From assembly GCA_001414345.1 (NCBI GenBank), contig LLCB01000148.1, positions 124,001 to 188,000 of the forward strand: a stretch of 64,000 nucleotides of DNA, given 5' to 3'. Shown here in pieces: positions 21,841 to 34,900 of this stretch. Under the pieces are notes generated by a model, which was not told the origin of the DNA, searched no databases, and saw only the letters and a list, made by a program, of their open reading frames with translations. A program made the position numbers and the translations under genes. Numbering within the stretch: position 1 is the first letter of the stretch; each line of letters starts with the position of its first letter. This DNA is from Hymenoscyphus infarciens. Taxonomy: Eukaryota; Ascomycota; Leotiomycetes; Helotiales; Helotiaceae.

Positions 21841-24800
21841 TTCTCCTTTCAACCTAGAGAATCACATCAGGGCCTTCCTCGTTGTGAGAGGGAAAAGTCC
21901 GGGAGGCAGGCAGGGCAGGAAAAAAAAGAAAAACAAAACATGGAGAGCCATGGAATTCAGGGGTCCTGGAGCCCCCGTGCATTGCCCTGTAGGCTTTGAT
22001 GTAGGTTTGTAGGGAGACTAACCGCGTGGCTAGCTTAAGCTGGGGAAATTAAAATAATTCAAATATCGAGTCACAAACCGAAGATATTAGGTTGAGCGGT
22101 TAAGGGTTGCAGTGCTACGGAAAGTCGGTGGCGGAGCGAGGCGAGGCTGAGTGTGCGTAAACCTCGGCGACCGAAGAGGCCTCCCGATATCCTCGTGATG
22201 GCATCTGTAACACTCCTCCTGAGCTTAAGATAGACGGGCAGGAAGTTGGGGTAACCAACAGGAGTTCCTGGGGCGAGGTGGCGACGTTGGAAAGCCTGAA
22301 GGAGGGTGCGAACTTTCAATTTCGGCTTATGAGTTCAGTTGGTAGTAGAATCCTTCGTAAATAAGCCTTGAAAAGTCGGGGGAAACGAGGCTACGTGGAG
22401 GGGTTGAATGCGGGGTGAAAGGCCCGAGGCGAGTGCTAATGTGATGTTGGCTGACTGTTTGTATTTTCATATACTCTGTTGGTACGAGATGGAATTTGAA
22501 GAAGTATGGTAAAGGAGGCAGAAGAAACTGTGGTGAGCTGAGTTGGAAGAATAGAGTAACTTCTCACCCTTCTCTTACGCACTCTTTTTACTCGGAGAAG
22601 TTGTACTCGAGTGGACCTGCGGAATATCAAGGGGTTAACTTCGTCAAACCATCGTATCCCCATCCAACCACTCCTCGTCTTGCACCTCATAGGTATCTCC
22701 GGTACGAAGGACAACAAAACACCAGACGAGGCAACAGTCTGACATCCATCACGAGGACCAACCCATCGTGAATCTCTCCCACGTTCCCCAGCTTCCAAAC
22801 TCGGTCGCTATCTCTTCAGCTCCTGCACGCTCTCTATTTCATTGACGGAGAAACTCTCAGCACCGCAAATACCTCGTAAGAAACCATCGCGGTACCGGAT
22901 TTCATTTCTCACTCGATATTTGTAGCCCCCGGCTGTCAAGAGACGATCAGCGCTTCCTAAACGCCCACCCGAAGAGAAATCGGGTCATCTGATGAGATTC
23001 GATGCGTTGTCATACCATGAGATCAGCAGCGGCATCAGCAGCGCCTTTCTTCTCCAGAGTCGATCGACCCCAACACAAGAACCGCGAACCGAACCAAAGC
23101 AAAGGCCTCATTATCGCATCGCCTCATCTTACCCCGTACTTACTTACCCCAACCATGAGAGTCCGACATCCGTCCGTATCTCCAGAGTCGTCAGTCAGCC
23201 AGCCCAGGCAGCAGGAGAGAGTCATCCGTGAACGAAACAAACAAACCCGACGATCAACCATGAGACCCGCAAGGGTCACCAAAAGATGGGGTTGATTGAA
23301 TAAAAGAAAACCCCCAAAAACGGCGATAAAAAAATCTCCGATGATAAGGAGATGGTATTATTATTGATGTTGGAATTTGATGACAAGACAACGCACAATG
23401 TCTCAAGGCTAAGTAAGTATCCAACGTTCCCCCCTCAAAAAAGGGTGCGCCTGATGAGACAGACCCTCACACCCCTAAAAAAAAAACAGGGCTGAAGAAA
23501 GTACCCACGTATCATATTGAGGTCCAGTACAGGACGGGACTTTCAATATCTGGTGTCAGCCCCTGGATACGAGAGACTCGATCGCATCACGATATCTGCC
23601 AGCGAACAAGTCCATGTCTTTTGTTCCTGGCACCGGTGATGGGGGAACGTGTGGTGTGTGTGTGTGAGTGTGTGTTGAAGCTACCTACCTACCTACCTTA
23701 GCAATTGGGAATCGATCGAGTAGGCAAGCAACATCATCCCACCACGAACAAGAACCCAACAATGACGATATGTTTCATGAGTTGTCCCAACACCCCAGAA
23801 ACCACCCCTCTCTTTCTTCACACCCTCTTGAACTCCTCACACCCTCTTGATTTCCTCACACCACCCTCGAGACCAATTCAGAAAAGAAGAATCCCCCGCG
23901 CAACCATCAGACACCAAAATCACCAAAATCAAACAGTGCGCATGACCACCCCTCGCGCCCGTTCCTGAGCCTCAAAACTCCCGTCAGTATTGAGCCCCAC
24001 TCCCCTCCCCTCCCCTCCCACCCAATAAGAAAAATCCAAATCAAAACATCGAAGAAGAACCGGGAATAAAGAAAGAAAGAAATAAAACAGAACCCTATAT
24101 ATCAAAAAAGATCTAGCTATTTTTTTTTAATAAAAAAAGAGGGGGAAATCACAACGTGCCAGCAACAGCCTCTACCCGCGCACCCCCTGATTCGCCGTGA
24201 AAGAAACCGTTTCTGCCCTATCGAAGGGCGCACGCGGACGAACTCTCATATAGCATTTGGAAAGGTATTGCTCAGGTTTTTGCTCATTGGTCTATTTCAG
24301 GTTATTTCATGGGTCTTTTAGCGCCATGCTATTTATTTCTCCTATCACTTATAAATCACTCTTCGAAATCACAACCACTTATTTCCATCACACTCCTCTA
24401 AAAAATAAAAAAAATGAAAAATAAAAAAATAAAAAGAGGGGAGAGCAGCAGAAAAGAGGAACGGTACGCGTCGTTACGTTCCCTCCCTTTCAAAAAGATA
24501 AAAAAAATAAAAAAAAAATAAGCCCCAACTCAAACTCAACTCACGTAAATCGAGTAAGATGTATGTATTAAAGATTCCTTCTTCGGCATTACCTTGGAAG
24601 GAAGAAAGGTCAGGTGCTCAGGCGGGTGCTCCTTCTCAATCCAGCCCAGAGCCCGCCCAGCCCAGAGCCCAGAGCCCAGCCCAGCCCCTAGCTGGGAAAG
24701 GCTTAAAAACGTCGTAGGTAGGTACCTAGGGTTCGGCGTTCGTGGGGGTTTCGTCGGGCCTTCAAGGAGGTTATTTATAAAAAGTACTTACCTTAGTTAC

Positions 24801-25451
24801 ATACAGTACGGAGGATTGAGAGTAGCGTCAGGACTCAGGACTCAGGAGTCAGGACAAAGAAGAAGGGAAATATGAGAGGAACGAAGGAATACTTAAGGAA
24901 GACCAAGTGTCGCGACTCGCGAGTGAAACACCGATACTGCATGCAAGGCTGCAAGCTCCGTAAGGAGAATTTAGATCTTGCCTGCTTTTGCTTTTTTTTT
25001 GCTTTTGCCTTGGCCTTGTCTACCTTGCCTTGCATTCCACCACCCAAGAATTCACCCCTCCGTTCCCATCCATCATCCATCATAAAGATTCACCCCTCAC
25101 ATCCATCATATTATCCCTTCAAACGCCTCTATTTTTAATACTCATGCAAAGACCCTTAAAACAGAACCCGACGACGACGACAGGTCAGTCACCAGACCGC
25201 CGCAAAAAGCAAACAGGCGCCCATGGATGGAGCCGATGGACCCCTTATCTAGACTCATCACCAGCCATGATCGACGGCAGCAGTAAGCCGGTCGGGAACG
25301 GGGAATCGAATTCCTGACATCCGGTATCCGCTCATCATATGGAACATGGGCTGGTGCGCCCAAAAAAATAAAAAAGGATCATTTTGCGACGAGTAGAATT
25401 TGAGGGAAATGGCTGCATGAGGGAATTATGAAGCCTGCGAATAAACACGAG

Positions 25452-25741
25452 TTTTGCTAAATCCCCTGACCCTTTTGACTAAATCGCCTGATCTAACCAA
25501 ACTAGGACATTTTCCGGTCGCGAACACTACTAAAGTACAAAATCATATATCACTAACCCTTATCCCTAGCCCTAACCCACACCCGATCCCTAACCCTAAC
25601 TAACCCTAACTAACCCTAACCTCAAAAACTAGGTTACTATCCCTTAGAATAGTGAATTAGTGTTATACGGGCGTGATAAGAGTGCCTAATCGGGTTAGAG
25701 TCAGGCGATTTAGTCAAAAGGGTCAGGCGATTTAGCCAAAG
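25452..25741. mobile_element. 290-bp foldback element enclosing telomere-like repeats
   Basis: The ends (25452-25498 and 25693-25741) are inverted repeats of about 48 bp. Each arm contains two direct copies of CTAAATCGCCTGA separated by CCCTTTTGA. The enclosed centre carries the CCCTAA-type array at 25551-25622. No ORF and no clear target duplication. It is a foldback/MITE-like unit, or a palindromic scar left at a telomere-repeat insertion. Confidence 0.7.
25551..25622. repeat. interstitial telomere-like repeats
   Basis: Degenerate CCCTAA / CCCTAACTAA units (for example CCCTAACTAACCCTAAC twice). The common filamentous-fungal telomere unit is TTAGGG, so this is an internal telomere-like tract, decayed and mixed with variant units. 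Confidence 0.75.
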
Positions 25742-27794
25742 CCATAAACACCCGTCTGCCATCTTTCTTGTGAAAGTTGGAATATGGATATTCTGCGATG
25801 ATGAGTGAGGAGTTCGTTTTGTAAGGTGTACTAGTACTTGCACGAGGTGTTGTATCATTTTCATGCTTGTATGAGAACGACGACTTGTTATTACCTCTTG
25901 TCTGGAGAAAGGTACTGGGAAAAGGAAGAAATGACCTCAATGCGCCGCAATGCGACTGCCCGCACGTTGTTGAAGTGCTCCTGTTGATTTCGAGGCGCGA
26001 GCAAGAGTAAGGCTCTTTTAGGCAAGCGGAAAGCCATGCTCCACACCCATCAAAATGGTGTGTGTGGGGGTGAGACCTTCCCACGAACTTGGTGCAGAGA
26101 ATTGGAAGGGGGGGGGTGTGAAATGGGGGTGGCTCTCCCACTCGGGAACCTCCCCTGAGAGAGGAAGCGAGGGAAGCGAGTGGCCTTCCAGAAAAAAGGA
26201 GACTTGACAAGGCACCCTTTCTCACTCACACTCACCTGCCCACCCCCCGGAAGTCAGATGTTCGGAATCGGTTGGCCCCTCGCCCATCATCTTTGTGCGA
26301 CTGATGCGAGTTGGGACCCTCCCGATGGCACGGCGCTCCGGGGAAGGCAGTCCGGTCGGCCAAAGAGGTTGCTCGTCCACACGGTATCTTGCACATGTTT
26401 ACAGATTCCCTTTTCTGCGACGAAGATACTCCGTACGCCGTGGTGACTTGAAATCTAGCCCGAGTTTATCAGTAAAAGGAAGGTCTTTTTTTACGTACGG
26501 GATACGTCGCTTCGGCATTTCTTCTCCTTCGGCTTTGATGTGAAGCCAAAAAGAAGAGGCTTCGACCCCCACGTTTCAATCCCTCATGGACCTTCCAAAC
26601 TTGAATAGCACGTTGTATCACAAACTCCCCCATGCCTGGTAAGTACAATTCGGTTCCTCAACCTCGGCATCACTTCTTTGGGAAACGGGTTGAAGTCTTT
26701 CCAAAACAGTCACATGTGGAGTATTCGTAACCTCACTCGAGTAATCTCCAGGTGAACCAAAGGCTTGGGATCGGGACTCCAGGAAGGTCCCAGTGATGGA
26801 TGATGGATCAGCACCCAATTCGAGCCATCGGGTTTCCTTCGTTTCCGCAACAACGGCATCAGAGAGAGCGCATTGCGGATCGGTAATGAAAAGGACGAGA
26901 TAGCGAGCGGAGAAGAAGTGGTGGGTTTCCTCTTCTCTCTTCTGACGATCCAGCCTCCTCTCCCAAGTCCAAAGAACAAACGTAATTCCGGCTCTCCACA
27001 CCATGTCTCCCGGTCTGAACTCTTGCTTGTCCAGGCCCTCGGGTTATCCGCTGCCCATATTTCTTCTCCGGAGTAACTGAGACAAGGACGTTGACATGTT
27101 GCTGCCCGATCAGGACAGCGTCCTCTTTTTGAGAAAGATGTCGCTATTCAGGCGTGATGGTGTTGAGATTGGTAGGTATATTTGCTAATTGCTCTCGTAA
27201 AAAGGAGCACGAGGTACAAGAATCAGTAATTTTTGCCGACCCCTTGACCTGTTGATGTCCAGAAACTTTATCCATCCCCCCCCCCAAGATCTCGGCGTCT
27301 ATTAAGCCCAAGTGGGTTTATCGCGGAAACCCAGAAAGAAGAGGGGGAATGAATGATGGGGGTTTTCTTGGAGGAAGGTGTTCTCTTGGCATCGACGGCG
27401 AGGGGAGAGGCAGAGCAAGGCAAACCAAATTTCCGGGTTGACTAGTCACTCTTCGTGTTCAGTTGGAAGTGGGTTCGGTGGAGTGGTCAAGTAAGGTGAT
27501 TTACGCAACGACGGTGAATTTAGCGGTGACAGACAAAAATCTTCCTCGCGACCTCCTCTTTTTTTTAGAGGGTCAAACAGCATTTGGCCGAATTGCCCCA
27601 TTCAGTGAAGTCTGGCCCAAGTGGGTATAGATCGCGTAGGTAGTCTAGACTCTAGACTCTAGAGCGAGGCTGGGATGAGGACTTTGCGTCTCAGTTCTCA
27701 AGTGCTTCTTTTTTTTCAGGGCTCTTGTCCAGGTCTGGCAGGCTGCGGAGAAGTTGTGGAGAACCTGACGATTGGGAGACGAGAAGGCTGAGAG

Positions 27795-27840
<46 letters not shown>

Positions 27841-27843
27841 TTA
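27795..27843. repeat. (TTGCTG)n hexanucleotide repeat
   Basis: About eight perfect units. The ORFs crossing it (poly-Cys or poly-Leu in different frames) are artefacts of the repeat. Confidence 0.9.
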
Positions 27844-28220
27844 CAGGCTATTGCACCATGTTTTGGCGCACATCAGCTGGTACTGCACGGGGTATCTTGG
27901 TGGGGAGGGATCATTTCCTCTCCTCTCCTCAATATCGCTCGCCCTTGCGCAGGCGCCTTGCTTTGGGCCTCGACGCAAATCATGGTCGAATTCAGTGAGT
28001 CAAAGTCACTCGACTCCGGCTGCCGTTCTGATGAGCCGATGGCGATGGTGAAGCAGCGCAGCGCAGCGCAGCGCAGCTCGTGAGAGACATGATCAATTGA
28101 CTGCTTTCGTGGCCGCATTGATGGCCACAGCTATCGAGCACGTTCCATTCATCTACACCGACAATCCATCATTGATCCGAGGACCATCAATCATCCTTCT
28201 GTCAGAGTCAGGAGAAGGGG

Positions 28221-28273
28221 GAAGGTGGAAGGTGGAAGGTGGAAGGTGGAAGGTGGAAGGTGGAAGGTGGAAG
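28221..28273. repeat. (GGTGGAA)n heptanucleotide repeat
   Basis: About seven units, nearly perfect, on a purine-rich strand. Confidence 0.9.
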
Positions 28274-28933
28274 GCGAAGTGGAAGTGGAAGTGAAAGGCA
28301 AAGAGGACCCTTTAGTCACCTCAGCCTCAGCCCTTAATACGTCTTTTCGTCTTTAGTCCCCGGGAGGAATACCGCGGTACATAGATGACGCCGTCGTCAA
28401 ACTCCGCTACCCCTCAAAATGCTCCAACAGCTCCCTCTATTGTAGCTTCCACTAACGAACGCCTGGCCAAAAACTCTGCGGTCCACCATCGGACCGTATA
28501 CTGTACGTCTACTAGTAGACGAAGCAAAAGTAGGAGGGGAAGATATTAGTAAGTATTCTCACGCGAATGGGATCTGGATGGCAAAATACGAGTACTATGT
28601 ATAGTAAATAGTTGGAGTAAATAGTTTGAGGCAATTAATTGATCGGTTGAACCACCGGGGAATCGTGGCAAGACTGAGTCAAAATACCGCCGGCTTCTCT
28701 TCCGTAACAACTGAACAACACCCCCCTCGCCCTTTGCCCCGTGGGAGAGAACTGGAAACCGACCGGAACCTGAGTCGTGCACGCAGTTTTTCATCCATTG
28801 TCGTGGGCAACAAGGTACTCGTACAGCGACAATTTCTCCATCTCTCCATCTCTCCATCCCCCATCCCCAACTCCTTGTTGTTATTCTTCTAGGGACTTCT
28901 TGTTGGCCGAGGGTCTAGTCCCCTCAACCAGTG

Positions 28934-28984
28934 ATCACTCTGGTCGCTCTAGTCACTCTGGTCACTCTGGTCACTCTGGTCACT
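28934..28984. repeat. 9-bp tandem repeat (TCACTCTGG)
   Basis: Five to six copies, the first two slightly diverged. A (CCAG)n tract follows at 29075-29099. Confidence 0.85.
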
Positions 28985-30131
28985 GAGGTGGTCACTCCCT
29001 CCCTTGGGCCTTGGGTCCGGCGCATCCCACTTGCCCCCATCCACTCACTCTGCCACTAGTACTATAACATAACTGCCAGCCAGCCAGCCAGCCAGCCAGG
29101 CGCAGAACCGCCCGAATAGGCCATTCTTAGGCCATTCTCTGTACAGTAGACCCGCGCGTAAAGAAGGGAGAATTGATTCAATTAATGGCAATCTCACCGG
29201 GGAAGATAGGAGACAATACCGCCATCGCAAGTCGTGAGAAAGCAGTAAGAGTGAGCACACCAAAGCGTAATCACTCACTCACTGCTGGCGGGTGAGCTCT
29301 TACTGACACTTGAGGTGTCGGGCACCGTTGATAGGGACGGCAGTAAGCTGGCGGCAGATCAAGCGGATCAAGTACGGTATAGTACAATACAGTACAGTCT
29401 GTACCATGGCCCCCATGCCCAAAGCCAACCCCTTGGAGCTTGTACTGTGCAGTAAATGTTCAGGCATCCAGAAACCCCATGAATGTTTTCTGCTTGCCCA
29501 GCCGATTCACCGTGCGCTTGTCCCAAAGGGGTGCCTTTTTAGATACTGCCTCATTCGGCATAGCGCATCCCCACTAGTCGACTAGTCTCGCGCTAAGGCC
29601 ACCGCTCCCAGCGCAGAGACAAGCACCCCTGCAACCCTGCCTTGCAAAGGCAGGCCAGCCAAATAAGGACCTGGAGTTCCCACACATCTTCCCACTGTAC
29701 AATCACTGCGTCTTGGACTGCGAACTCTTCAACTTCGAAAAGGAACAACTCACAACTTCCACCGCCCAATACTACCAAAGCACAATACTACAAGCAATCC
29801 CCTCTCCACTTCGCCAAAACTATCTGCCAAAGATTCGCACCGACTCCCCGCACTTTACAATCACCGCCCGTCTCGTCTCCCCTTCATCCGTCATCGATTC
29901 CATTCACTCGCATATCAACAATACTCCCACCACCACGAACCAACAATTTATGTGACTCGTCTTCCTCCCCGACTCCCACAATACGCGATCGATTCGAATA
30001 GTCCTCCTTAATTTGGACGAACCTCTTCAAATCCCACGAATTCGACCCATCTCGCGATATCCCGCGAGCACCCCACTTCAGTCCTGTCTCCCCCATCATA
30101 GCAGCTCGTGCAATCGAGCAGACCGCCAACC

Positions 30132-31978
30132 ATGCCTGCTAGATTAACTGCGCCGGTCTTGACCGTCGACGCCGGGCTAATACATAAACTCGACACTCGA
30201 AACCCCGAAAATCTCTTCAGCATGTGGACAGGTGAGCTTCACCTTGATGTGTGGCATCTCGCTACCAATTACTAATTACCCCTGTAGTTCTTTCAAGGTG
30301 TTCTGGCTCGATAGACGGAGGACCAAGATATGAGAATTTGAGCTGGAGACTATGGAGTAGAGAGGTGTTCTGCTGCGATCCTAAATCAGAGATTGCAGTT
30401 GCGACCCCCGCCATTTCCGCCTCCGCACGAAGTTCAGAAGCACAATCTCCAAACGAACTACCAAGCTTGTCAGGAAGCGTCGACTCTCTGGTATACCAAG
30501 AGGAGGCAATCGATTTCGAATCCGACAGCAGCTCCGACGCTACCTGCGCCCCCCTCGACACGCACAGCTCAAGAACCGATTCTATGAGCAGTCGACTGAG
30601 TCGAGGCCGCGAGAGACATATCACACCCCAAGATCTCGAGAAGATGGTATTTACCATCAAAGAGAAGAAGGTTTTGGAACCACTCTCGCCCACCAATGCT
30701 TCTCCCGTCATTGAGTCAGTATTGGTACCATTGGCTGAAGACTCAAAAACTCCAAAGATAATTACCGAACTCACATCAAGTCCCTCCACACCCGTCGAAT
30801 GCTCAATCACCTCAGACTGCCCTTCCGAACACTCCTCCCAAACGACCTCGGATGGAGGAAGTGGCGTCTCGGAACGAAGTACCACCAGCATCGTGAGAGG
30901 CTTTTCACCATCACATGTCAGCTCCTCATTTAGAACTGTCCCTCTGGTCACCGCCCCATCTAGTGAAGAGATCGCCGTCACAAAAACAAAAAAGCATGCC
31001 ATGTTTGCTCTTGGTGGATCTTCCGGTGAGGATTCCTTGAGCGAGCACACCAATGCCATCGAACAACACAACTTACAGCCAATGCGGCCCAAGAAGAAGA
31101 ATGCCATGTTTTCCTTCGGTGGATCATCCAACGAAGATGAAAGCTCATTACCCAATAACATGACGAACGGCGTCCCAAACGGCTTGACGCGTCCTCCCGT
31201 CGTCAGAAAGCAAACTTCATTCAAGGAAGAGCTCGCGTCGCGTACCATTCAAGAGGAATCATCAGCTCTTAGCGATGATGTCTTCGAGACTGACGAAGAG
31301 GACGAGATTGACGAGAGCGCGATTGACGATGATGACGACTCATCAGACTGGGAGGACTCGGTTGAAGATAGTGGAAACCCCAGCATTGATGAGAAGACAT
31401 TCTTCCAGCGCGTCGACTCGAGACCTGTCCTGACCTCGCGTCGGTCACTCATCACCACTATGCTTCACCAAAATGACCGAGCGACTGCCCTCGCCCAAGC
31501 AGCTGCCAACACATCCCGATCAACTCCAGCATTATTGCGATCAAGAACCACCTCACCAAATGGTCCATCTCTCGCCGCCTCTCCCGACTCGGACGATGCC
31601 GGTCCTCTAATGATGAAGAGAAATAACCAGGCATTGAAACCTATCGCCGAGATTCCTCGCTCTTCAGCACAACCTATTATTCCAGTCCCAACCAGTGGAC
31701 CGCAACAACTCGCACTCTCTCCTCGAACAACACGCAGGAAGATGATCAACGATGAGCTCACTGTCAGCCTACGCCAACATCTTGTTCATGAACACCGACA
31801 AAAATCACAAACCGCCAACGCTGTTCTGCAGCGACGTCACACCACCCAGGATGTCGTGAACCTTAAACAATACCCGGAAAAGATGCACATGAACAGCAAA
31901 GAGGGAGATTTGGTGAACGCCAGCTGGAACCAATACTTCGGCCAAGGCTTGGGCGAGTATCACTCCAAGGGGTGGTAG
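30132..31978 (+). CDS. GATA_AreA-like (PF08550) / DUF3295 regulatory protein
   Basis: Two exons, 30132-30231 and 30288-31978, with a 56-nt GT-AG intron split inside a Val codon, give 596 aa. Residues about 25-63 (NPENLFSMWTVLSRCSGS, then YENLSWRLWSREVFCC) match the conserved fungal domain formerly called DUF1752 and now named for its similarity to part of AreA. No GATA zinc finger is present. The middle is Ser/Thr/Pro-rich and disordered, with two copies of a short KK(H/N)AMF(A/S)(L/F)GGSS motif (30985-31035 and 31090-31140) and an acidic run (DETDEEDEIDESAIDDDDDSS in pieces, 31285-31345). The C-terminus (NLKQYPEKMHMNSKEGDL then YFGQGLGEYHSKGW) resembles DUF3295. Relatives are inferred nutrient-response regulators, but the molecular role is unknown. 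It sits alone between very long intergenic regions. Confidence 0.9.
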
Positions 31979-34900
31979 ACATGGGATGTCTTCTCACATA
32001 ATCATAATTCGAAATGAAAATCCAGCGGTCGCGCATGGATTTTGACACCAACCAACCAATTATACATATACGTTTTGGCATACAGTACATTCAACATACA
32101 CGAATCGGAGTACATTTAAAGCCTAACACCGGCTTCGCAGCCAATCTGCATTCATCGTCTTTGGTCTTCTGGGCACAGAAATCTGACGTGAGGTTTACTT
32201 TACTCGGAGTGAAAGGACATTTCTGGTAATGTCTATTTGTGCTTGAAGCGACAGCATATTTTTTTTCTTTTTTGCTTTTCAGCGGGGTTCCCTGTCTTGT
32301 GTGAACATAGCATGCGCGGGTCAGCCTATACATTGGCGGCGTTTTTCTTTTAATTATGGCCTTTCTTCGCCCTCGACATATCTATGTAGTTGGCAAGGCC
32401 CAGGCGGGAAAAGAATCCTCTTTTTTCCAAGTTAGTTTTTTTGCTTTTACGATACCTTGGCTTGTGCCTTTTTTGGCCGGTCACGAATATTGGCGTTACG
32501 GATGATACCAGGCTTGGAATTTGGGGATTTTTTCTTATCTTAGTTTTTTTCTGTTTTCGTTTTGTGGTTGTGTGAGGGAGGAACGTGGGGCCTTTTAGGG
32601 CTACCTACCTTGCCTTGTTGTACAGAGTTGGCGTGTCACGATTAGTTGGTTGAAAGGGAAAGGGGGTTTGAATGGTCTCATTGGTGAACAAGCAAATTTG
32701 TGCTATATCACTTTTGGGGTGGGGTGGAAGTTGGATGGAGAGGTGATCAGGGGGCCAAGGGGTATAGTGAGTGGAAGGAAAGGAAGGCGGAAGCTATAGT
32801 TTGATAGCATAGCGCGCTGCTTGCGAAGTTCTAGTTTCTCTTCTCTCGTCTTTTTGGGGATGAGAAGATTGCTTTACTACCTTAAAAAAAATCATAAAAG
32901 CGTACTTTACAACCCTCGCACAACTGGCTTTACTATGATGGTGGCATTTTGATTTCCTTGTCTCGCTGTGACTTTCCAAATTTGTGGTGACTTGTTTACA
33001 GAGTTGGACAATGGGACTTGGCCATTTGTGCGGTGACCGATGGCCGGAGGTAACTCCGATGGGTGATGATGGGAAATCAAGTAGAGGGACGGGATTCCAA
33101 AAGGGGGGGCGGTTTCACAGTATGGGGCGATGGTGGTTTGTGGTTTGTGGTGCAGTTGGTGGGGGGGGAAGATAGGGAAGGGAATGGGGGAGCGTGACCT
33201 TGATCTTGTGTTGTGCTTGCTCGTTGTTGTACAGAGGAGTGAAAATTCATCAAGAGGATATTGGTGTTACGAGGGGTTGGTTGGGTGTGGGTTGATGGGA
33301 GAGGGGATGGAGGACGTTTGATGAGGTGTGAGATGGAGGGATTGGGTTCATTTTTTCCCCTTTTGGATGGATGGGTGAGGATATGGGGTGTTTGTGAGAG
33401 GAAGGGAGGGATGCATGAGGGTTTGTGGTTTACTCTTTGGGGCTCGTTGTGCGAGTTGGTTTGTTCGGGTTTTGAGGTGTATAGGTTAGGTAGGTAGGTG
33501 GGTGGGTGAGATTGGGCCTCGAGATACTTTGGATTTTGGGGCGTTTTCGAGGTAGCTGGGTCTGTCACTGTCTTGTTTACTTTACTTTACTTGACTACTT
33601 CCTTTCTTCCCTTCTCGGTCTTCTCCCCTTGGCCGCGGGAATCATCTCGCCTGCCACACTACACCTCTTTTCTGCATGTACTAGTACTTGGTACCTTTCT
33701 CCACCCCCGACCTTGAATTTTGAATGACGACGGAAGGACGGCCATATCCCATTTCGGGGAAACAAGGCTGTTCAGATACCGAGGGAGGGTGTGTGGAATG
33801 ATGTCAGCGTTCCTATTCACCTCACCCTCTTTTTTCCTCCCCTTTCCGTGCGTTCCTTTTCGTTTCGGGTTGTTGATTATGATGAGAAAAAGGGGGGGGT
33901 AAGCACCTAATTAGGTAAGAAGCGAAGTGCAAGAAGTGGTGCGTGAGAGTTGGGTTGTTTGTAAGTTGTTGCAAAGAATTCCAAGGCGCTTGGAGGCTGG
34001 AGATGATGCTTGAGATTTGGGAGATGGATGGTTTTGTTATTCCCTTAGTACCTATAGGAAGGGCTGGCTCTTCTCGTTCCGTCTCGTTGTCTCGTTGTCA
34101 CTCTGTTCTTCAAATTCAAAGTCAAATTCAAGTAAGCAGCCCACTTCAAAACGTTCCTTCCGCCATTCAAAGGTGAGATGCGTGTTTTTGAGATGGGCCT
34201 TGGGTTTACCGCTTGGAGGGAGAATAAGCGTTGTTGTCGTACTGTGAGGTGTATGTATGTATGTATGTATGTATGTATGTAGGTGCGTGATGCAGGACAA
34301 TATATGCGTGTGGAGGTGATCGGACGGGAAGGGGTTCGGGGAAGGGGAGAGCGTACTTCCGATGTGGTGGCTGGTGGTATGTTCGTACTGTATATGTGAT
34401 GGGTTATGCGTTTGTGGTGTACACGGTGTGCTGGGGTTGGACCTTGTGGTACGGTGGGGGAGGGGTGTGGAGTGTGGAGTGTGGGGGTTTTTGGGGAATT
34501 TAGGGAAAGTGGGGAATTTGAGGAGAGGGAGCAATGGAGAAATAACTTCTTGATTTTGGGCATGGATTGGATATTTGGGGGTTTGAGAAAGCTGGAAGAG
34601 GTTGCTTCTCTTTTGGAGTTCTTCTCCATTGTTGCTCCTGAAAATCCATACTTCACTCCTCGGAGAGAGCATATCTCTTGAGAGTGAGTGACAATATGAA
34701 CACCCATCTCTACATTACCCCACAAGTATCACTAACCTTTTCGATGCTCACTCGTCCGCTAACTCACTTCCACAGCCTCTCTCTCTCTCCTAATTCTCCC
34801 AACAAAACAAAATCTCAATCATCTCCCCACACCCGATCCCTCGGAATGCTCACCCCAAAAAGACCAGATTTCCAACCCAATATCTCCTTACATACTGCAT

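Larger units (their letters stand above)
18206..30131. other. 12-kb gene-poor, repeat-sprinkled stretch
   Basis: No protein gene can be supported. Base composition is near that of the genic DNA, with few RIP-like stops, so this is not a decayed transposon block. It contains the inverted-repeat elements listed separately (18442, 20064, 25452), microsatellites and minisatellites, and long pyrimidine-rich tracts. It ends at the promoter of the GATA_AreA-like gene, so part of it may be regulatory or transcribed as noncoding RNA. Confidence 0.5.

Noticed and set aside
22071..22319. 82-codon minus-strand ORF resembling a retroelement fragment at first sight
   Set aside because: No reverse-transcriptase, integrase or gag motif could be identified.
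25285..25370. possible minus-strand tRNA (B-box-like TTCGATTCC)
   Set aside because: The T-arm hairpin is plausible, but no matching acceptor or anticodon stem could be drawn.
27725..28083. ORFs with poly-Cys or poly-Leu
   Set aside because: Artefacts of the TTGCTG hexanucleotide repeat.
33077..33568. 163-codon Pro/Ser/Thr/His-rich minus-strand ORF
   Set aside because: Composition follows the G/T-rich simple sequence of the plus strand; no sign of a gene.
34045..34725. 226-codon minus-strand ORF with IHTY repeats
   Set aside because: It is a translation of the (GTAT)n microsatellite and neighbouring simple sequence.
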